Assembly: GCF_002863865.1 (NCBI RefSeq)
Contig: NZ_CP022684.1
Span: 984,931-1,048,930 of the forward strand
Direction of reading: 5' to 3'
Length of the DNA: 64,000 nucleotides
Source of the DNA: Ketobacter alkanivorans
Lineage (GTDB): Bacteria > Pseudomonadota > Gammaproteobacteria > Pseudomonadales > Ketobacteraceae
Shown: positions 9,217-17,664 of the stretch, piece after piece
Layout of the letters: each line of letters begins with the position of its first letter
Position numbering within the stretch: the stretch's first letter is position 1
Notes under the pieces: generated by a model
What the model saw: only the letters and a program-made list of their open reading frames with translations
What the model was told of the DNA's origin: nothing
Database searches by the model: none
Program-made: the position numbers and the translations under genes

Positions 9217-9939
9217 ATGAACAGAAAGCATCAAGAAATTATAGCGTCCTGCTGGCACGCACTGCTGCTTGTTCTGGCCATGTACTCAACTGCACTGCAG
9301 GCGGCCCCATCCAGCCTGCAGCAGCAGATTAATGACGCCATTAACCTGTATGTTGATGAAACACACAATGGTGGCTTTGAACAAATTGAAGTGGATATTC
9401 AGCCCGTCGACACTCGGCTGCGGCTAAGCGATTGCGAGTCAGCACTGGAGCTAGAACACCGCCCCCGTAATCGCTCAACTGGCAGGCTGACCTTTAAGGT
9501 TAGCTGCGCCAACCCCGAAAATTGGACAATCCACGTTCCAGTAACGATACAAGCGTTTGATAATATTGTGGTTTCAGACTTGCCCATAGCCAAGGGCACC
9601 CATCTGAGCCCAAGCGACCTGCGCCTGGAGTTGAGAGATGTGTCTAGGCTCTATGGCGGATATTTCAAAACCATTGATGAACTAGTGGGCTTTGTGGCAC
9701 GCAGACCGATTCCCGCCGAGCAGGTAATGAACCCCGCGCTAGTGGACCCTGCCAAAATGATCAATCGCGGGGAAAGAGTCGTCATCATCGGCGAAGGCCA
9801 CGGGTTAAGCATCCGCACTACCGGCTTGGCGATGGAAGATGGTGCCTTTGGTGAGCTTATCCGGGTTAGGAATACCTCATCAGATAAGGTGGTAGAAGGC
9901 CGTATTACGGCTCCAGGGCAAATTAAAGTCAGCCTCTAA
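9217..9939 (+). CDS. flgA: FlgA, P-ring assembly chaperone
   Basis: 240 aa with a signal peptide (hydrophobic ALLLVLAMYSTALQA ending ~residue 31). The C-terminal SAF/FlgA domain includes PIAKGTHLSPSDLRLELRDVSRL, GFVARRPIPAEQVMNPALV and a final VRVRNTSSDKVVEGRI-like block. A periplasmic chaperone needed for FlgI ring assembly. It starts the plus-strand flgA-flgM-flgN-PilZ group, divergent from cheV, as in Pseudomonas. Confidence 0.94.
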   Translation: MNRKHQEIIASCWHALLLVLAMYSTALQAAPSSLQQQINDAINLYVDETHNGGFEQIEVDIQPVDTRLRLSDCESALELEHRPRNRSTGRLTFKVSCANPENWTIHVPVTIQAFDNIVVSDLPIAKGTHLSPSDLRLELRDVSRLYGGYFKTIDELVGFVARRPIPAEQVMNPALVDPAKMINRGERVVIIGEGHGLSIRTTGLAMEDGAFGELIRVRNTSSDKVVEGRITAPGQIKVSL

Positions 9940-9989
9940 ATGGCCGATAAACAAAGTGGCGCGAACGAAAATTTTGTGCATTAATTGAC

Positions 9990-10016
9990 TAAAGTTACTG
10001 TGCTTGCGGCCGATAT
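9990..10016 (+). promoter_or_regulatory. Sigma-28 (FliA) promoter for flgM
   Basis: The site reads TAAAGTTA, 11 bases, then GCCGATAT, matching the FliA consensus TAAAGTTT-N11-GCCGATAA in 14 of 16 positions with exact spacing. It lies ~40 bases before the flgM ATG and after the flgA stop. flgM expression from a class-IV sigma-28 promoter gives the usual feedback, since FlgM inhibits FliA. Confidence 0.87.
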
Positions 10017-10056
10017 ATGGAGTAAGAACGCAGTATTTATATGAAGGCGTATTAAG

Positions 10057-10374
10057 ATGGCTATGGAAATCAATGGCTTAAACAGCAACCAAGCAAATGC
10101 AGGCAAGGCGAAGTCTGGCCAGAAAACATCTGCTGTGGATACCGGAGTCAGGAAATCACCTCCCTCCGCTGATGGTAGCCGCGGTGAAACTGAGACCGTT
10201 AAAATCAGTGCTGAAGCTCAAGCGTTGAATCGAGCCAGCCAGCAACTTGAAACCGAAGCTCCGGTAAACCAAGAAAAAGTGGATGCCCTGCGTGCGGCCA
10301 TTGCCGATGGCAGTTACAAGGCGGATCCCCAATCCATTGCACGTAAAATGCTGGAGAGCGACTCTCTGTTCTGA
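10057..10374 (+). CDS. flgM: FlgM, anti-sigma-28 factor
   Basis: 105 aa, polar and low in structure-forming residues over the first ~45 positions, as in other FlgM proteins. The C-terminal sigma-binding region is conserved (VNQEKVDALRAAIADGSYKADPQSIARKMLESDSLF). FlgM binds FliA until it is secreted through the finished hook. A GAAGG site precedes the ATG. Driven by the FliA promoter just upstream. Confidence 0.95.
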   Translation: MAMEINGLNSNQANAGKAKSGQKTSAVDTGVRKSPPSADGSRGETETVKISAEAQALNRASQQLETEAPVNQEKVDALRAAIADGSYKADPQSIARKMLESDSLF

Positions 10375-10502
10375 TTTGTCCCAAACAGACGCTCTCCCAC
10401 TTTTCTCTTTCAATCCACTCATCACTATTCTCCCCTAAATCGAATCAGGCACACTCCTTGCAATTAACCTCCATGAACGTCAATGTTTGTTGAGGAGTTG
10501 GT

Positions 10503-11000
10503 ATGGCTACACAAATATCCCCTAAAGCTGCACAACAGCTGCTACAGGCCATAGAGCAAGATTTCAAACTGTCACAGACCCTGAAAACAGTTCTGCAGGA
10601 GGAAAAAACCATCCTGGAGAAGCGGCAATACGCTGCCCACCCGGCGCTGCTTGCCCGCAAAACCCAGCTCCTAATGGAACTGGATCAAGCGGATCAACTA
10701 CGACGCCAAACCATGGCCGATATGGGGTTGGAATTGGATAAAGGCGGTTTTGATTTCTTTCTCACCCAAATACCAACGGCCTGGAAGGAACGCTTCCAAA
10801 GTGTTTGGGAGAAGCTTTCAGATACGATGAATACCTGTGCACGCCTGAACAAGGTCAATGGGAAGATACTGGCTCACGCCCAACATTCCATGGAAAGCCT
10901 CATGTCCATAATCAAAGGTACGGCCACCCAGGTTTCCATCTACCAAGCCAATGGCCGCCGCAATATGAACGCGGATCATCGCATGCTGGCAACTGCCTGA
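10503..11000 (+). CDS. flgN: FlgN, export chaperone for hook-filament junction proteins
   Basis: 165 aa, almost entirely alpha-helical in appearance, with the FlgN family layout: a long N-terminal coiled segment (FKLSQTLKTVLQEEKTILEKRQYAA), then LLARKTQLLMELDQADQLRRQ. Position directly after flgM supports the call. FlgN chaperones FlgK and FlgL in the cytoplasm. A GAGGAG ribosome site lies just upstream. The 128-base gap to flgM shows no terminator. Confidence 0.87.
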   Translation: MATQISPKAAQQLLQAIEQDFKLSQTLKTVLQEEKTILEKRQYAAHPALLARKTQLLMELDQADQLRRQTMADMGLELDKGGFDFFLTQIPTAWKERFQSVWEKLSDTMNTCARLNKVNGKILAHAQHSMESLMSIIKGTATQVSIYQANGRRNMNADHRMLATA

Positions 11001-11037
11001 TTTTCAAAGGCAAGCAGTAAATCAGAGTTCTGCTAAA

Positions 11038-11844
11038 ATGAAGTCAAAGATGTTATTTCAGGGTAACAAACCCGGTATGATCAACGAATTACTGGACAAA
11101 CTGTTCGGCAACGAAGACAAACCCAACGACGGCTCACCCAAAAACATCAAGCACAGCCCGAATGATATTGGTGAACTGTTGAGCTTATATCATGATCAGA
11201 ATCACCTAGTGACTGCCATGATCATGAATTTGGGTAAGCGTAAAATCGCCAAATTGAGTACAGGCATACTGTCTGTGGACAGTGCCGCGCTCCGCTTTAC
11301 TACTGACGAATTCATTCCCAGTGATCTACCTGAACTTTTAGGGGACGGAACCAAGGTTCAGTTTTCTCTGACCCACCACGGTGTGCGCCATCAATTCGAC
11401 TCCATCCATATTCAGGCACTCCCCTCCGATTCTGGAACCCATCATGTGTTTCAATTCCCAAAGGGGATTGAGCAGATTCAGTTGCGAGACGCATTCAGGG
11501 TTAAGCTAAGTCAGGCTCACCCGATCAAAGTCACCCTCACTCATGCCACTAACCCGGCTATCACCGGTACGCTGGCAGATCTGTCATCCAGTGGCATGCG
11601 GATTCGTATTGATGGGCTGGTGACACCCAAGCCTGTTCGCGGGGAAATTTACAGCTCATGTCATTTAGTGCTGAGCGACGGCCAACCTGTAGTGGGTGGT
11701 GCACGACTGATGCATTGGCAATACGATCCTGACCTGCGTATTTCTTTTCTCGGTGTTCACTTTGAAAATCTGGACGGTACCACTCAAAGGGCGTTAAATC
11801 GGTTTTTAACCGACCTGCAACGTAAACAGAGATTAACGGGTTAA
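11038..11844 (+). CDS. flgZ: YcgR/FlgZ-type flagellar brake protein (PilZ domain)
   Basis: 268 aa. The N-terminal YcgR-like domain spans ~residues 45-140; the C-terminal PilZ domain has the two c-di-GMP motifs RxxxR (R150-R154) and DxSxxG (D181-G186). Binding of c-di-GMP lets this family slow or bias the flagellar motor. It follows flgMN as in Pseudomonas, where the orthologue is FlgZ. The start is uncertain: ATGs at codons 1, 5 and 14 are possible and none has a strong ribosome site. Confidence 0.88.
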   Translation: MKSKMLFQGNKPGMINELLDKLFGNEDKPNDGSPKNIKHSPNDIGELLSLYHDQNHLVTAMIMNLGKRKIAKLSTGILSVDSAALRFTTDEFIPSDLPELLGDGTKVQFSLTHHGVRHQFDSIHIQALPSDSGTHHVFQFPKGIEQIQLRDAFRVKLSQAHPIKVTLTHATNPAITGTLADLSSSGMRIRIDGLVTPKPVRGEIYSSCHLVLSDGQPVVGGARLMHWQYDPDLRISFLGVHFENLDGTTQRALNRFLTDLQRKQRLTG

Positions 11845-12446
11845 GATTCGGTTTTTAGCCATTGGGGCACATGTTGCTCTATGTCCTGCAGGGTGTCGAT
11901 GTCCCACCGATCCCCCATAACATGGAAATTTACGCCGTTGGTAAGGAGTCTCTCCAGGGTCAGCCCCATTACATCGGCCGTACCCCAAGGCATATTCCCA
12001 AACACAAAGGATACTGGTTCAGTCGCACCAATCATAATGTATCCACCATCCAGCGCAGGCCCAACCACCACAGAAGACTGATCCAGGGCTCGGAAGGCCT
12101 CCGCCAGATAGTCCGGCGTAATTGACAAAGCATCTGCCCCAACAATGATGACCTGATCATAACGGGCCAAGCCATGACGCAAGGCAAAGTCCATACGGGT
12201 GCCAAGATGGGTGCCCTGCTGCTGCAAACATCTTGTGCCAAATTCTTCAAAGTACTGCTGAGCTGCGACATTCGTTGTCCACACCTCCACTTCATCTGCA
12301 TCGCTTGCTAAAGCAGTGCCAATAACAGCGGCGCAGAGTTTGTGGTGAATGTGCAGTGCGAAATCGCCTCCCGCTGCTTTCGCAATGCGGGTTTTCACCT
12401 GCCCCTTCACAGGTGCCTTGGCAAACACTTGAATCAGTTTCGTCAT
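11841..12446 (-). CDS. TIGR04282-type glycosyltransferase (arsenosugar cluster)
   Basis: About 201 aa from an ATG at 12446 that overlaps the stop of the upstream gene (ATGA), which argues for translational coupling and against the longer frame from 12521. It starts TKLIQVFAKAPVKGQVKTRIA, the hallmark of the DUF2064/TIGR04282 family (rSAM/selenodomain-associated transferase 1), with a nucleotide-sugar-binding Rossmann-like core (VIIVGADALSITPDYL, then GPALDGGYIMIG). It is the third gene of a trio with the arsS-type gene, for which a role in arsenosugar synthesis has been proposed. The substrate cannot be read from the sequence. Confidence 0.85.
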   Translation of the reverse strand: MTKLIQVFAKAPVKGQVKTRIAKAAGGDFALHIHHKLCAAVIGTALASDADEVEVWTTNVAAQQYFEEFGTRCLQQQGTHLGTRMDFALRHGLARYDQVIIVGADALSITPDYLAEAFRALDQSSVVVGPALDGGYIMIGATEPVSFVFGNMPWGTADVMGLTLERLLTNGVNFHVMGDRWDIDTLQDIEQHVPQWLKTES

Positions 12447-13138
12447 CTGCTTGAACCGTAATACCATGAATGCAGACGCTGCGGGCTTACACCAAAGCGA
12501 AATGCCAATCGCAACCACCACATCAACAGCACCGTTTTTACAGGGCCATGTCGTATCCAGCGGCGCGCGGATGTCAGCACAGGCGCAGTAATACGATAAG
12601 GGCGAGTAACTTTACGGGCCCTAAGGGTAAACTCGACATCCTCCATCAATGGAATATCAACGTAGCCTTTCAAACGCGTAAATAATTCGCGACGTAAAAA
12701 CAACGCCTGATCCCCAGTACACACGCCCGTAATCCAAGATCTTTGATTGATGAACCAGCTGATAATCTTAAAGAGCCAGCGGGGATCATCCAGCTCAACA
12801 TCAAAACGCCCCCACATGCATCGGCTGTGAATAAACTTGTTCATTTGGGGCATAAAATCATCAGGAAGCTGCGTGTCGGCATGCAGAAAGACTATCAACT
12901 CACCGCTCACACTATTGGCACCGGCATTCATCTGCCTGGCTCGCCCCGCCTGACTTGAAATCACCTTTACCGGGAAGGCCTGTAGTTTCAACAAGGTATC
13001 ATCTGTACTGCCACCGTCCACCACAACAACCTGCCATTGATCATTGAGCAGATGAAACAAGCGATCCAGATTCCTTTCTATGCCTGCAGCTTCATTCAGC
13101 ACTGGCATGACAATGGTTCCAGTTACCGAATCAGACAT
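12443..13138 (-). CDS. TIGR04283-type family 2 glycosyltransferase (arsenosugar cluster)
   Basis: GT-A fold glycosyltransferase of ~231 aa. It has TIVMPVLNEAAGIERNLDRL at the N-terminus, the nucleotide-binding VVVVDGGSTDDTLL and the metal-binding region LIVFLHADTQLPDDF, then GVCTGDQALFLRRELFTRLKGYVDIPLMEDVEF. This pattern fits TIGR04283 (rSAM/selenodomain-associated transferase 2). The start is taken at 13138, 2 bases after the arsS stop; an upstream in-frame ATG at 13162 would overlap arsS. A basic, hydrophobic C-terminus may associate with the membrane. Confidence 0.86.
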   Translation of the reverse strand: MSDSVTGTIVMPVLNEAAGIERNLDRLFHLLNDQWQVVVVDGGSTDDTLLKLQAFPVKVISSQAGRARQMNAGANSVSGELIVFLHADTQLPDDFMPQMNKFIHSRCMWGRFDVELDDPRWLFKIISWFINQRSWITGVCTGDQALFLRRELFTRLKGYVDIPLMEDVEFTLRARKVTRPYRITAPVLTSARRWIRHGPVKTVLLMWWLRLAFRFGVSPQRLHSWYYGSSR

Positions 13139-13140
13139 GA

Positions 13141-14106
13141 TCAGGCCAGTGCACCGCCACAACTGCTGCCCTGGCCGGCGGTGCAGCCGTAACAGTGATC
13201 GGCTACCAACACCGGGTTGCCATCCATATCGTCAACCAGCAGGTCTTTTAAGATAACGCCTTTACCAGAACGGGAAAGAGGTAATTCCAACATTTGATTA
13301 AAATCACAATCGTACAGATTGCCCTGCCAATCCACACTCACGGTACTGCGACACATCAGCCCAGCCAGATTGCCTTGATTAAAACTATCCTGTAACAACT
13401 GCATATAGTCATCAAATTGGCCTTTCGATACCAGCATGCTACCAAAACGGCTGATCGGCATGTTGGCCAAAGTAAGCAGATTATTGAACCTGATGCCGTG
13501 ATCCTCCAGCAATCGTTGTTTGTAATCCTGCTCCAACACCTGCTGTGAGGGCGGCAAGAACGCGCCGCCAGGATTGTAAACCAGATCAAGTAACAAACCG
13601 CTGCCTTCAACACCAAAACCCAATTGATTCAGGCGCTGCAGACCCGCAATGGAATCGTGAAATACACCCTTGCCTCGCTGGGCATCTACATTCTGTTCGC
13701 TGTAGCATGGCAAAGAGGCCACGACACGCACCCCTTGCTGGGCAAGAAACTCGGCAAGATCCTCTTGCTCCGGCTCCAACAAAATAGTGAGGTTACAGCG
13801 ATCAATTACCTCCACCCCCAAATCGCGCGCCTGTTTTACCAGCCAACGAAAATGAGGATTCAGCTCAGGCGCGCCACCAGTCAGATCCAGTGTCTGTAAT
13901 TTGCGCTTGCGCAACACCTCAACCACCTGTTGAATCGTGTGCCAGCTCATCTCTTCTGTGCGTTTTGGACCGGCATTCACATGACAATGAGTACAGCTGA
14001 GATTACAGCGATACCCTAAATTGATCTGTAGCACGCTCACCTGCCCTCTCTGCACAGGCGGAAAAGCTGTATTAGAGCGAAACAGTAGCGGTTTGGTATC
14101 GATCAT
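13141..14106 (-). CDS. arsS: ArsS-family radical SAM enzyme
   Basis: 321 aa. The radical-SAM cluster motif CxxxCxxC is at C34, C38 and C41 (CNLSCTHC). A strand motif (LDLTGGAPELNPHF) lies near residue 77. The C-terminal DUF3641 region ends in a Cys-rich tail (DHCYGCTAGQGSSCGGALA), where some relatives carry selenocysteine; here the codons are ordinary Cys. The TIGR04167-type family is proposed to attach the adenosyl group in arsenosugar synthesis. First gene of a three-gene unit with two glycosyltransferases. No arsM methyltransferase gene is nearby. Confidence 0.88.
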   Translation of the reverse strand: MIDTKPLLFRSNTAFPPVQRGQVSVLQINLGYRCNLSCTHCHVNAGPKRTEEMSWHTIQQVVEVLRKRKLQTLDLTGGAPELNPHFRWLVKQARDLGVEVIDRCNLTILLEPEQEDLAEFLAQQGVRVVASLPCYSEQNVDAQRGKGVFHDSIAGLQRLNQLGFGVEGSGLLLDLVYNPGGAFLPPSQQVLEQDYKQRLLEDHGIRFNNLLTLANMPISRFGSMLVSKGQFDDYMQLLQDSFNQGNLAGLMCRSTVSVDWQGNLYDCDFNQMLELPLSRSGKGVILKDLLVDDMDGNPVLVADHCYGCTAGQGSSCGGALA

Positions 14107-14180
14107 CCTTTCATTTCCTGGTGTTTAACGCACATGAACATCCCAAACATCTTAATGCAGTCGTTGTCGTGAATAAACTC

Positions 14181-14217
14181 AATAAAAAAACCCGCAACCG
14201 GGAAGATTACGGGTTTT
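14181..14217 (-). terminator. Intrinsic terminator after the acyl-CoA dehydrogenase unit
   Basis: Stem AAAACCCG / CGGGTTTT followed on the minus strand by a run of T. It lies 29 bases after the stop of the second acyl-CoA dehydrogenase and separates that unit from arsS. Confidence 0.8.
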
Positions 14218-14245
14218 GACTGCATTGAGGGGAATTCGTTACAGC

Positions 14246-15373
14246 TTACATTGCCATAAAACGTTTCAGGTGATAATCCCCATTTCCAAAGAGGGTATTA
14301 ATGACATTGATACGTTTCAAATACATACCAACGCTCATTTCGTCCGTCATACCCATTCCACCAAAAATCTGAATTGCTTCGTGGGCGACTTTCTGACCTT
14401 TGGTGGCTACTGCATATTTGAGCGCCGAAACGTTTTTACGATAGTCCGCCTCATCTGCCTGATGGCTCATCACTGTACGCAGCAGCAGTGATTTGCACTC
14501 CTCATGAAGCGTGAACATTTCCACCATTCGATGCTGCAACGCCTGAAAAATAGAAATAGGCACACCAAACTGCTTGCGGTTCTTACTGTATTCCACTGTC
14601 TCTTTGTACAGTTTTTCCATCATACCGACCGCTTCTGCACAAAGCGCCATTGATGCCTCATCTGCCACCGCCTCTAATACAGTCAGGGCTGCTCCCTGCT
14701 CACCAATCAGTGCCGATTCGGGAACCTTTACTCCATTCAGAGACAGCTCTGCAGCGCGGTGCCCATCCAAAGTCGGATAATCCTGGATTTCCAGGCCTTC
14801 GCTATCAGTAGGCACCAAAAACAAGGAAATGCCTTCCCGATCACGACTGCTGCCACTGGTACGCGCAGAAACGATAAAGGTATCTGCTGAAGCGCCATGC
14901 AATACCATCGCCTTGGAGCCCGTTAACTCGTAGCGACCGGCACTGAGCTTGGCTTCAGTCACCACGTCAAACAGATCAAAGCGAGACTGAGGCTCGATCG
15001 CTGCCAGAGCCAGTTTTCGGTTGCCCTCGATGATGCCTGACAGAATCTCTGCTTTTTGCTCGGCACTGCCCGCTTTGGCTACAACCCCACCCGATATAAG
15101 AACAGTGGACACGTAAGGCTCGACTACCAGCCCTTTGCCGAACTCCTCCATCATGATCATGGTCTCAACCGCCCCGCCGCCGATCCCGCCATCCTCTTCT
15201 GAAAACGGAACACATAACCAGCCCAGTTCAGCAAAGGTCTGCCAGGTTGCGACATCAAAGCCGCCGTCCATGGCACTGTGTTTTCTGCGCGTTTCATAGT
15301 CGTAATCGTTGGCTATAAACTTGGCAACGCTGTCTTTTAAAAGGGTTTGTTCTTCGCTGTAATTAAAATTCAT
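14246..15373 (-). CDS. Acyl-CoA dehydrogenase, subunit-like partner 2
   Basis: 375 aa with the three-part acyl-CoA dehydrogenase layout: N-terminal helical domain (YSEEQTLLKDSVAKFIAND), middle beta domain, and C-terminal helical domain (SKNRKQFGVPISIFQALQHRMVEM, IQIFGGMGMTDEMSVGMYLKRI). Oxidises acyl-CoA thioesters to enoyl-CoA with FAD, passing electrons to ETF. The C-terminal position that usually carries the catalytic Glu (YEGT) reads FGNGD here. With its neighbour 8 bases upstream it may form an alpha2beta2 enzyme like the steroid-degrading FadE/ChsE pairs. Substrate unknown. Confidence 0.88.
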   Translation of the reverse strand: MNFNYSEEQTLLKDSVAKFIANDYDYETRRKHSAMDGGFDVATWQTFAELGWLCVPFSEEDGGIGGGAVETMIMMEEFGKGLVVEPYVSTVLISGGVVAKAGSAEQKAEILSGIIEGNRKLALAAIEPQSRFDLFDVVTEAKLSAGRYELTGSKAMVLHGASADTFIVSARTSGSSRDREGISLFLVPTDSEGLEIQDYPTLDGHRAAELSLNGVKVPESALIGEQGAALTVLEAVADEASMALCAEAVGMMEKLYKETVEYSKNRKQFGVPISIFQALQHRMVEMFTLHEECKSLLLRTVMSHQADEADYRKNVSALKYAVATKGQKVAHEAIQIFGGMGMTDEMSVGMYLKRINVINTLFGNGDYHLKRFMAM

Positions 15374-15381
15374 TGTGCCAC

Positions 15382-16545
15382 CTATAATCCCAGTACCATT
15401 TTAGCGATGATATTCTTCTGCACTTCATTGGAGCCGCCGTAAATGGTGGCGGCTCGACCGTACAGGTACTTGGTAGAGATCGGGCCCGCGTAGTGGTTGC
15501 CGATTCCATCTCCGAGCGCATGTGCATAATAGCCACACGCCTCCACCGACAGTTCAGCTACAGCCTGCTGAATTTCGGTTCCCCGAATTTTCAGAATCGA
15601 GGATTCAGGCCCCGGAGCGCCACCATCAACCACGCTGGCAATCGCACGCAGCTCGGTATACTCCAATGCCATAAGATCCACCTCCACCTGCGCCAGCTTG
15701 GCACGAAACATATCATCTTCGATCAGAGGCTTGCCGCCAGACATCTCCTGGCTCGCTATTTCCTTAATCCGCTCGATGGCTTTTTTCGATTGTGGAACAC
15801 CGGCAATCGCAGTTCGTTCATGGGTGAGCAGATATTTGGCGTAGGTCCAGCCTTTGTTCTCCTCGCCAATCAGATTGGTGACAGGCACTCGAACATTGTC
15901 GAAGAACACTTCGTTCAGAGAGTGCTGATTATCAATCGAGTTGATCTTACGAACTTCTATGCCTGGAGTATTCATATCGATAAGCAGGAATGAAATGCCC
16001 TCCTGCTTTTTCGCCGCAGGATCAGTTCGCACCAGGCAAAATATCCAATCCGCGTATTGCGCATAGGTAGTCCAGATCTTCTGACCATTGACGATGTAGT
16101 CGTCACCATCCCGCTCTGCCTTAGTTTGCAAAGCCGCCAGATCAGAGCCGGCACCGGGTTCAGAATACCCCTGACACCACCACACATTGCTCTGCAATAT
16201 ATCCGGCAGAAAGCGCTGCTTCTGCTCGTCGGTTCCGAACGTGTAAATAACAGGCCCCACCATCTTCAGGCCAAACGGCACCACACCCGGTGCTCCAACT
16301 TCGGCACATTCGTTCTCAAAAATAAACTTCTGGGTAATGGTCCAGCCAGTGCCACCGTATTGCTGAGGCCAATTCGGAGCAATCCAGCCTCGCTCATACA
16401 GTATTTTCTGCCACTCAATCATGGTGTCCTTGTCGATGTATCCACCGACGATCGCTTGTTTGATTCGATCGGACAATTTGTCTTTCAGGAATGCACGCAC
16501 TTCTTCACGAAATGCGACATCATTGGGAGTCAGTTGAATGTCCAT
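15382..16545 (-). CDS. Acyl-CoA dehydrogenase, subunit-like partner 1
   Basis: 387 aa, a complete acyl-CoA dehydrogenase: helical N-terminal domain, FAD-contacting middle domain (WWCQGYSEPGAGSDLAALQTKAERDGDDYIVNGQKIWTT-type segment near residues 127-165), and C-terminal domain ending IYGGSNEVQKNIIAKMVLGL. In medium-chain enzymes the last motif is YEGT with the catalytic Glu; here it is YGGS, as in several paired or long/branched-chain families with the base elsewhere. Co-directional with and 8 bases from the second dehydrogenase. The 267-base upstream spacer presumably holds the promoter, which I could not place. Confidence 0.9.
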   Translation of the reverse strand: MDIQLTPNDVAFREEVRAFLKDKLSDRIKQAIVGGYIDKDTMIEWQKILYERGWIAPNWPQQYGGTGWTITQKFIFENECAEVGAPGVVPFGLKMVGPVIYTFGTDEQKQRFLPDILQSNVWWCQGYSEPGAGSDLAALQTKAERDGDDYIVNGQKIWTTYAQYADWIFCLVRTDPAAKKQEGISFLLIDMNTPGIEVRKINSIDNQHSLNEVFFDNVRVPVTNLIGEENKGWTYAKYLLTHERTAIAGVPQSKKAIERIKEIASQEMSGGKPLIEDDMFRAKLAQVEVDLMALEYTELRAIASVVDGGAPGPESSILKIRGTEIQQAVAELSVEACGYYAHALGDGIGNHYAGPISTKYLYGRAATIYGGSNEVQKNIIAKMVLGL

Positions 16546-16812
16546 TCCTATCCTCTGTTGTTTGAGTAATTTGAGTGGCTATGAGCAATGGCGATTACCG
16601 CTACGACTGCCGCCGTTAGCCTGTCTGCTTAAACAGACCCTATATAATGGGATTCTCAGTCTATGCGACACTAGAAACAGCGTCACTGACCAAAATTGCC
16701 AGAATTTTGGCCTGAGTAATCCTTATCAAATCGATTACTTGCCGTATTTAGTATGGCATTTAGGGTAGATAATGCCCTACCAAGCCGCTAAAATCCTGCC
16801 TGTCTAGAATGT

Positions 16813-16889
16813 CCGCCCTTAGCTCAGCTGGATAGAGCGTCCCCCTCCTAAGGGGAAGGTCTCAGGTTCAAATCCTGAAGGGCGGGCCA
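16813..16889 (+). tRNA. tRNA-Arg (CCT)
   Basis: 77 nt, folding into a complete cloverleaf. The acceptor CCGCCCT pairs with AGGGCGG, the D stem is GCTC/GAGC, the anticodon stem TCCCC/GGGGA encloses loop CTCCTAA (anticodon CCT), and the T stem is TCAGG/CCTGA with loop TTCAAAT. G discriminator and encoded CCA. No duplicated 3' end was seen nearby, so no sign of use as an integration site. Confidence 0.97.
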
Positions 16890-16983
16890 TATCAACCTGA
16901 TTCCAGCGCCTACCGTAGGGCTTTCTCCATTCTCATCAAGCGATTACTATTGTTACACAGTGATCTTAAACCGTTGGGAAACC

Positions 16984-17664
16984 ATGGATCTTTCTGCAGT
17001 CGACAACTCTGCCATCTGGCTGACACTGAAGTTGGCCCTCTACACCACGCTGACTTTATTAGTAGTGGCCACACCACTGGCCTGGTGGCTTGCCAATACC
17101 CGTAGCCGTATCCGGCACGGTGTATCTGCCCTGGTGGCTATGCCCCTGGTATTACCACCAACAGTACTTGGTTTTTACCTGCTGGTTATGTTGGGGCCTC
17201 AAGGCACTCTGGGCCAGCTCACACAAACCCTTGGGCTGGGGCTACTCCCCTTCACTTTTGGCGGATTAGTGGTGGCTTCGGTTATCTATTCGTTGCCTTT
17301 TGCAGTGCAACCCATCCACGGTGCCTTTGAACAACTCGGTCGACGCCCGATGGAAGCCGCCGCCACACTGCGAGCATCACCCATAGATCGCTTTTTCAGT
17401 ATCGCCCTGCCCATGGCTCGCCCTGGTCTACTTACTGCAACGGTGCTTACCTTTGCTCACACCGTCGGTGAGTTCGGTGTGGTTTTGATGTTGGGGGGCA
17501 ATATCGACGGGGAAACACGAGTCCTTTCGGTTGCAATATACGACCATGTTGAATCGCTCGAATACAGCCAGGCCCACGTACTGTCTATCGGGTTGATTGT
17601 ATTTTCGTTCAGCGCGTTACTGCTGCTCCAACTCTATAGCAAAAGGAAGTGGCAACCGGTATGA
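16984..17664 (+). CDS. modB: ModB, molybdate ABC transporter permease
   Basis: About 226 aa with five hydrophobic segments and the binding-protein-dependent permease loop ([32 protein letters not shown]). This EAA-type loop contacts the ATPase. The pattern matches ModB, inner-membrane permease for molybdate (and often tungstate). The ATG at 16984 is preferred (GGGA just upstream) over a GTG at 16960. It overlaps modC by 4 bases. No modA is present beside it. Confidence 0.9.
   Translation: MDLSAVDNSAIWLTLKLALYTTLTLLVVATPLAWWLANTRSRIRHGVSALVAMPLVLPPTVLGFYLLVMLGPQGTLGQLTQTLGLGLLPFTFGGLVVASVIYSLPFAVQPIHGAFEQLGRRPMEAAATLRASPIDRFFSIALPMARPGLLTATVLTFAHTVGEFGVVLMLGGNIDGETRVLSVAIYDHVESLEYSQAHVLSIGLIVFSFSALLLLQLYSKRKWQPV

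Noticed and set aside
12443..12521. Longer start for the TIGR04282-type gene
   Set aside because: It would overlap the upstream glycosyltransferase by 79 bases, while the ATGA overlap at 12443-12446 gives the conserved N-terminus.
13141..13200. Selenocysteine in the ArsS C-terminal CYGC motif
   Set aside because: The codons are TGC/TGT for Cys; no in-frame TGA before the final stop.
16813..16889. tRNA-Arg(CCT) as an integration site
   Set aside because: No integrase nearby and no repeat of the tRNA 3' end seen downstream.
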